Below are positions 13,457 through 15,285 of a stretch of 15,285 bases of DNA, piece after piece. The notes beneath the pieces were generated by a model. The model was not told the DNA's origin and made no database searches. It was given only the letters and a program-made list of their open reading frames with translations. Both the position numbers and the translations under genes were made by a program. The stretch's first letter is position 1; every line of letters begins with the position of its first letter. Location: NCBI GenBank assembly GCA_034440115.1, contig JAWXBM010000116.1, forward strand, positions 1-15,285, in the 5' to 3' direction. Source of the DNA: JAWXBM01 sp034440115 (GTDB lineage: Bacteria > Pseudomonadota > Gammaproteobacteria > Xanthomonadales > SZUA-36).

Positions 13457-14224
13457 TCAGATCGGGTCGTCAGGGAATTTGGTCAACACATCGAAACCGT
13501 CATCTGTCACCGCAATGGTGTGTTCCCATTGCGCTGACAGGCTGCGATCTTTGGTGATTACAGTCCAGCCATCGGGCATCAGGCGGGTTTCACGCCGGCC
13601 CAGGTTAATCATGGGCTCAATGGTAAATACCATGCCGGGCACCAGTCTTTCACCACTGTCCGGGCGGCCATAATGCAGCACTTGCGGATCTTCATGAAAA
13701 ATCCGGCCGATGCCATGGCCGCAATACTCACGCACCACTGAAAAGCCTTGTGCCTCTGCCAGTCGTTGAATGGCATGGCCGATATCACCCAAGCGTATGC
13801 CCGGCCTGACCATCTCGATACCGGTAACCATGCATTGATGGGCGATGTCGCTGACACGCTGACCTTTAATGGTTGGAGTGCCCACCTGGAACATTTTGCT
13901 GGTATCGCCGTGCCAGCCGTTTTTGATAACGGTCACATCAATATTGATGATATCGCCGCCCTTCAAAACCTTCTCGCCCGGAATACCGTGACAAATGACG
14001 TGATTGACAGAGGTGCAAATGGACTTGGGAAAGCCTTTGTAATTCAGCGGTGCGGGAACGGCTTTTTGGGTTTCGGTAATGTAGCGATGACAGATATCGT
14101 CCAACTCACCGGTAGAAATACCCGGCTGCACGTGTTCCGCTATCATATGCAGCACTTCGGCGGCCAATTGCCCGGCCACCCGCATTTCTTCTATCTCCGC
14201 TTTTGATTTCAGCGTAATTGCCAT
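13457..14224 (-). CDS. map: Methionine aminopeptidase, type I
   Basis: This essential cytoplasmic enzyme removes the initiator Met from nascent proteins with a small second residue. The protein begins MAITLKSKAEIEEMRVAGQLA, as in E. coli (MAISIKTPEDIEKMRVAG). All five metal ligands of the pita-bread fold are present: Asp96, Asp107, His170, Glu203 and Glu234, within NIDVTV, HGDTSKMF, CGHGIG, TIEPMI and QWEHTI. His79 (ICHGIP) is the conserved substrate-binding His. I start at the ATG at 14224 (255 aa), not at the TTG one codon before, because it matches the family N-terminus; GGA lies 8 nt upstream of the TTG codon. It is the first gene of the leftward map-glnD-dapD-yffB-dapE unit. E. coli Map is 264 aa. 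Confidence 0.98.
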   Translation of the reverse strand: MAITLKSKAEIEEMRVAGQLAAEVLHMIAEHVQPGISTGELDDICHRYITETQKAVPAPLNYKGFPKSICTSVNHVICHGIPGEKVLKGGDIINIDVTVIKNGWHGDTSKMFQVGTPTIKGQRVSDIAHQCMVTGIEMVRPGIRLGDIGHAIQRLAEAQGFSVVREYCGHGIGRIFHEDPQVLHYGRPDSGERLVPGMVFTIEPMINLGRRETRLMPDGWTVITKDRSLSAQWEHTIAVTDDGFDVLTKFPDDPI

Positions 14225-14244
14225 CAATTCAGTCCATCGTTATG

Positions 14245-14288
14245 GGCTCAACAGCCAAGTTGAGAGTGCAAGATCCAGAGATTGAGCC
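14245..14288 (-). promoter_or_regulatory. Two mutually exclusive inverted repeats in the map leader
   Basis: GGCTCAA (14245-14251) is complementary to TTGAGCC (14282-14288), and CTCAAC (14247-14252) is complementary to GTTGAG (14259-14264). The two pairings share bases 14247-14251, so in map leader RNA only one can form. The inner one makes a 6-bp stem with a 6-nt loop; the outer makes a 7-bp stem across 30 nt. The region ends about 20 nt before the map ATG. On DNA the inner repeat (CTCAAC-N6-GTTGAG) could equally be a dimeric regulator site for this divergent intergenic region. Confidence 0.4.
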
Positions 14289-14298
14289 GAAAAGAACT

Positions 14299-14304
14299 AT
14301 TGTA
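14299..14304 (-). promoter_or_regulatory. Candidate -10 box for the map operon
   Basis: The minus strand reads TACAAT (5 of 6 to TATAAT) at 14304-14299, about 75 nt before the map ATG. No recognisable -35 lies 16-18 bp upstream, so this is weak. A start near 14292 would place both leader inverted repeats in the transcript. Confidence 0.3.
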
Positions 14305-14319
14305 CATGCCTTTTGCCCC

Positions 14320-14348
14320 ATGACGTTGCGCGGCCCAACTGGGATAAT
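14320..14348 (+). promoter_or_regulatory. Candidate sigma-70 promoter of the RND adaptor gene
   Basis: ATGACG (14320-14325; 4 of 6) and GATAAT (14343-14348; 5 of 6) are exactly 17 bp apart. TGG directly before GATAAT supplies the TGn of an extended -10. Transcription would begin near 14355, giving a leader of about 48 nt before the ATG at 14403. Confidence 0.5.
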
Positions 14349-14402
14349 CTACGCATAAAAGAATAACTAATGCCCGTAGGCGGGTGGTTGGAGAATTCAG
14401 TA

Positions 14403-15285
14403 ATGAAGAAATTTTTGCGTTACACCCTGCCCATGGGAATCATCGTGTTGTCCGTGGTTGTGGCTGTGGCACTGGTGGCCATTTCCAAGGGTAAGCGACC
14501 AGAACGAAAAGAAACCAGTGCCAAAGCCTTGCTGGTGGACGTCATAGCGGTAAAAGTGGAATCACTCAACCTGGTGGTCGAGTCACAGGGCAGCGTATTA
14601 CCCCGCACTGAAACCAACATCATCGCCGAAGTCTCTGGCAAGGTGGTGAGCGTTTCAGAAAATTTTATTGCCGGCGGATTTTTCAAAAAAGGTGAAGTGC
14701 TGTTGCGCATCGACCCCAGTGATTATGATGCAGCGCTCAAAGGAGCAGAAGCCAACCTGGCTTCAAAACAAGCCCAATTTGCCGACCAGAAAGCCCGCTC
14801 TGATCAGGCCCTGAAAGACTGGCAAAATCTGGGCCGCAGCGGTGAGCCCTCCGATCTGACCTTGCGTAAACCGCAATTGGCAGAAGCATTGGCCGGGGTC
14901 AAATCAGCGGAGGCCGATTTACAGAAAGCCCAACGCAATCTCGATCGGACCGCGATCAAAGCACCCTATGATGGTTTGGTGCGCAGCAAACAAGTTGACA
15001 TTGGCCAATACGTTTCGCCTGGAACCAGCCTGGGCATTACCTTTGCCATCGATACGGCTGAAATCCGTCTGCCACTGGCCATTGCCGATCTGCAATTTCT
15101 CCACCTCCCCACGGCAACCGGTTCGAGCGAAAAGATCGGAACTCCTGTGATGCTTAGCGCGGAAAGCACCGGGCTGAGCGGTCAGTGGCAGGCTGAAATT
15201 GTACGTACCGAGGGTGTTATTGATCAACAAAGCCGGGTGATTTATGCCGTGGCACAAGTCGTAGATCCATACGGTGTTTTGGGAC
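14403..15285 (+). CDS. RND efflux periplasmic adaptor subunit (HlyD/MexE-like family), partial
   Basis: The frame is open from the ATG at 14403 to the window edge (294 codons, no stop), so the C-terminus is missing. It has a basic start and one hydrophobic segment (about 7-28) that acts as signal or membrane anchor; no lipobox Cys is visible. The first beta-barrel/lipoyl half (about 45-105) includes ESQGSVLPRTETNIIAEVSGK and GEVLLRIDPSDYDAAL. An alpha-helical hairpin follows (about 106-180) with KARSDQALKDW and LRKPQLAEALAGVKSAEADL. The second lipoyl half has RTAIKAPYDGLVRSKQVDIGQYVSPG. Such proteins bridge an inner-membrane RND pump and an outer-membrane channel, so the pump gene is expected just beyond the edge. 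GGAG lies 9 nt before the ATG. Substrate cannot be judged. It diverges from map across a 178-bp gap. Confidence 0.93.
   Translation, partial: MKKFLRYTLPMGIIVLSVVVAVALVAISKGKRPERKETSAKALLVDVIAVKVESLNLVVESQGSVLPRTETNIIAEVSGKVVSVSENFIAGGFFKKGEVLLRIDPSDYDAALKGAEANLASKQAQFADQKARSDQALKDWQNLGRSGEPSDLTLRKPQLAEALAGVKSAEADLQKAQRNLDRTAIKAPYDGLVRSKQVDIGQYVSPGTSLGITFAIDTAEIRLPLAIADLQFLHLPTATGSSEKIGTPVMLSAESTGLSGQWQAEIVRTEGVIDQQSRVIYAVAQVVDPYGVLG

Overview
The window reads as chromosomal DNA of a gammaproteobacterium of moderate GC. The basis is the map-glnD-dapD block, a yffB-like gene coupled to dapE, a ClpB whose Walker lysines fall at the same residue numbers as in E. coli, and a cluster of Pseudomonas-style REP sequences (TGTAGGAG plus a GC-rich hairpin). 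A Cellvibrionales/Pseudomonadales-like lineage is my inference from general resemblance; no species is recognised. There are no rRNA or tRNA genes, transposases, phage genes or CRISPR arrays. This is mostly core metabolism, with a few unusual details.

Left part (1-5448). A partial FmdB-type zinc-ribbon gene with a long SGKD/SGKE repeat tail reads leftward off the edge. Diverging from it is an exported M49-like (dipeptidyl-peptidase III family) metallopeptidase lipoprotein. It is followed 72 bp later by a tightly coupled trio reading right: proB (glutamate 5-kinase), proA (gamma-glutamyl-phosphate reductase) and a class I glutamine amidotransferase of unknown substrate. ProB and ProA catalyse the first two steps of proline synthesis. 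By its motifs ProA looks more like the Bacteroidetes form than the E. coli form.

Middle (5449-8358). clpB, the disaggregase, reads left. A candidate heat-shock (sigma-32) promoter and a clear Shine-Dalgarno sequence favour an ATG 27 nt inside the longest open frame. Upstream of that promoter lie three REP-like sequences in alternating orientation, and the last one contains the dapE stop codon.

Right part (8359-14224). Five genes read left as one compact unit: map, glnD, dapD, an ArsC/Spx/YffB-like gene and dapE. Neighbours overlap or lie within 2 nt of each other. The unit joins N-terminal methionine removal, PII-based nitrogen sensing, and two steps (DapD and DapE) of the succinylase branch of diaminopimelate/lysine synthesis. 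Its leader carries two mutually exclusive inverted repeats.

Right edge (14403-15285). A divergent RND efflux periplasmic adaptor gene starts here and runs off the window. It has a good candidate sigma-70 promoter. In E. coli and Pseudomonas the gene divergent from map is rpsB, so this is a local departure from the usual gene order.
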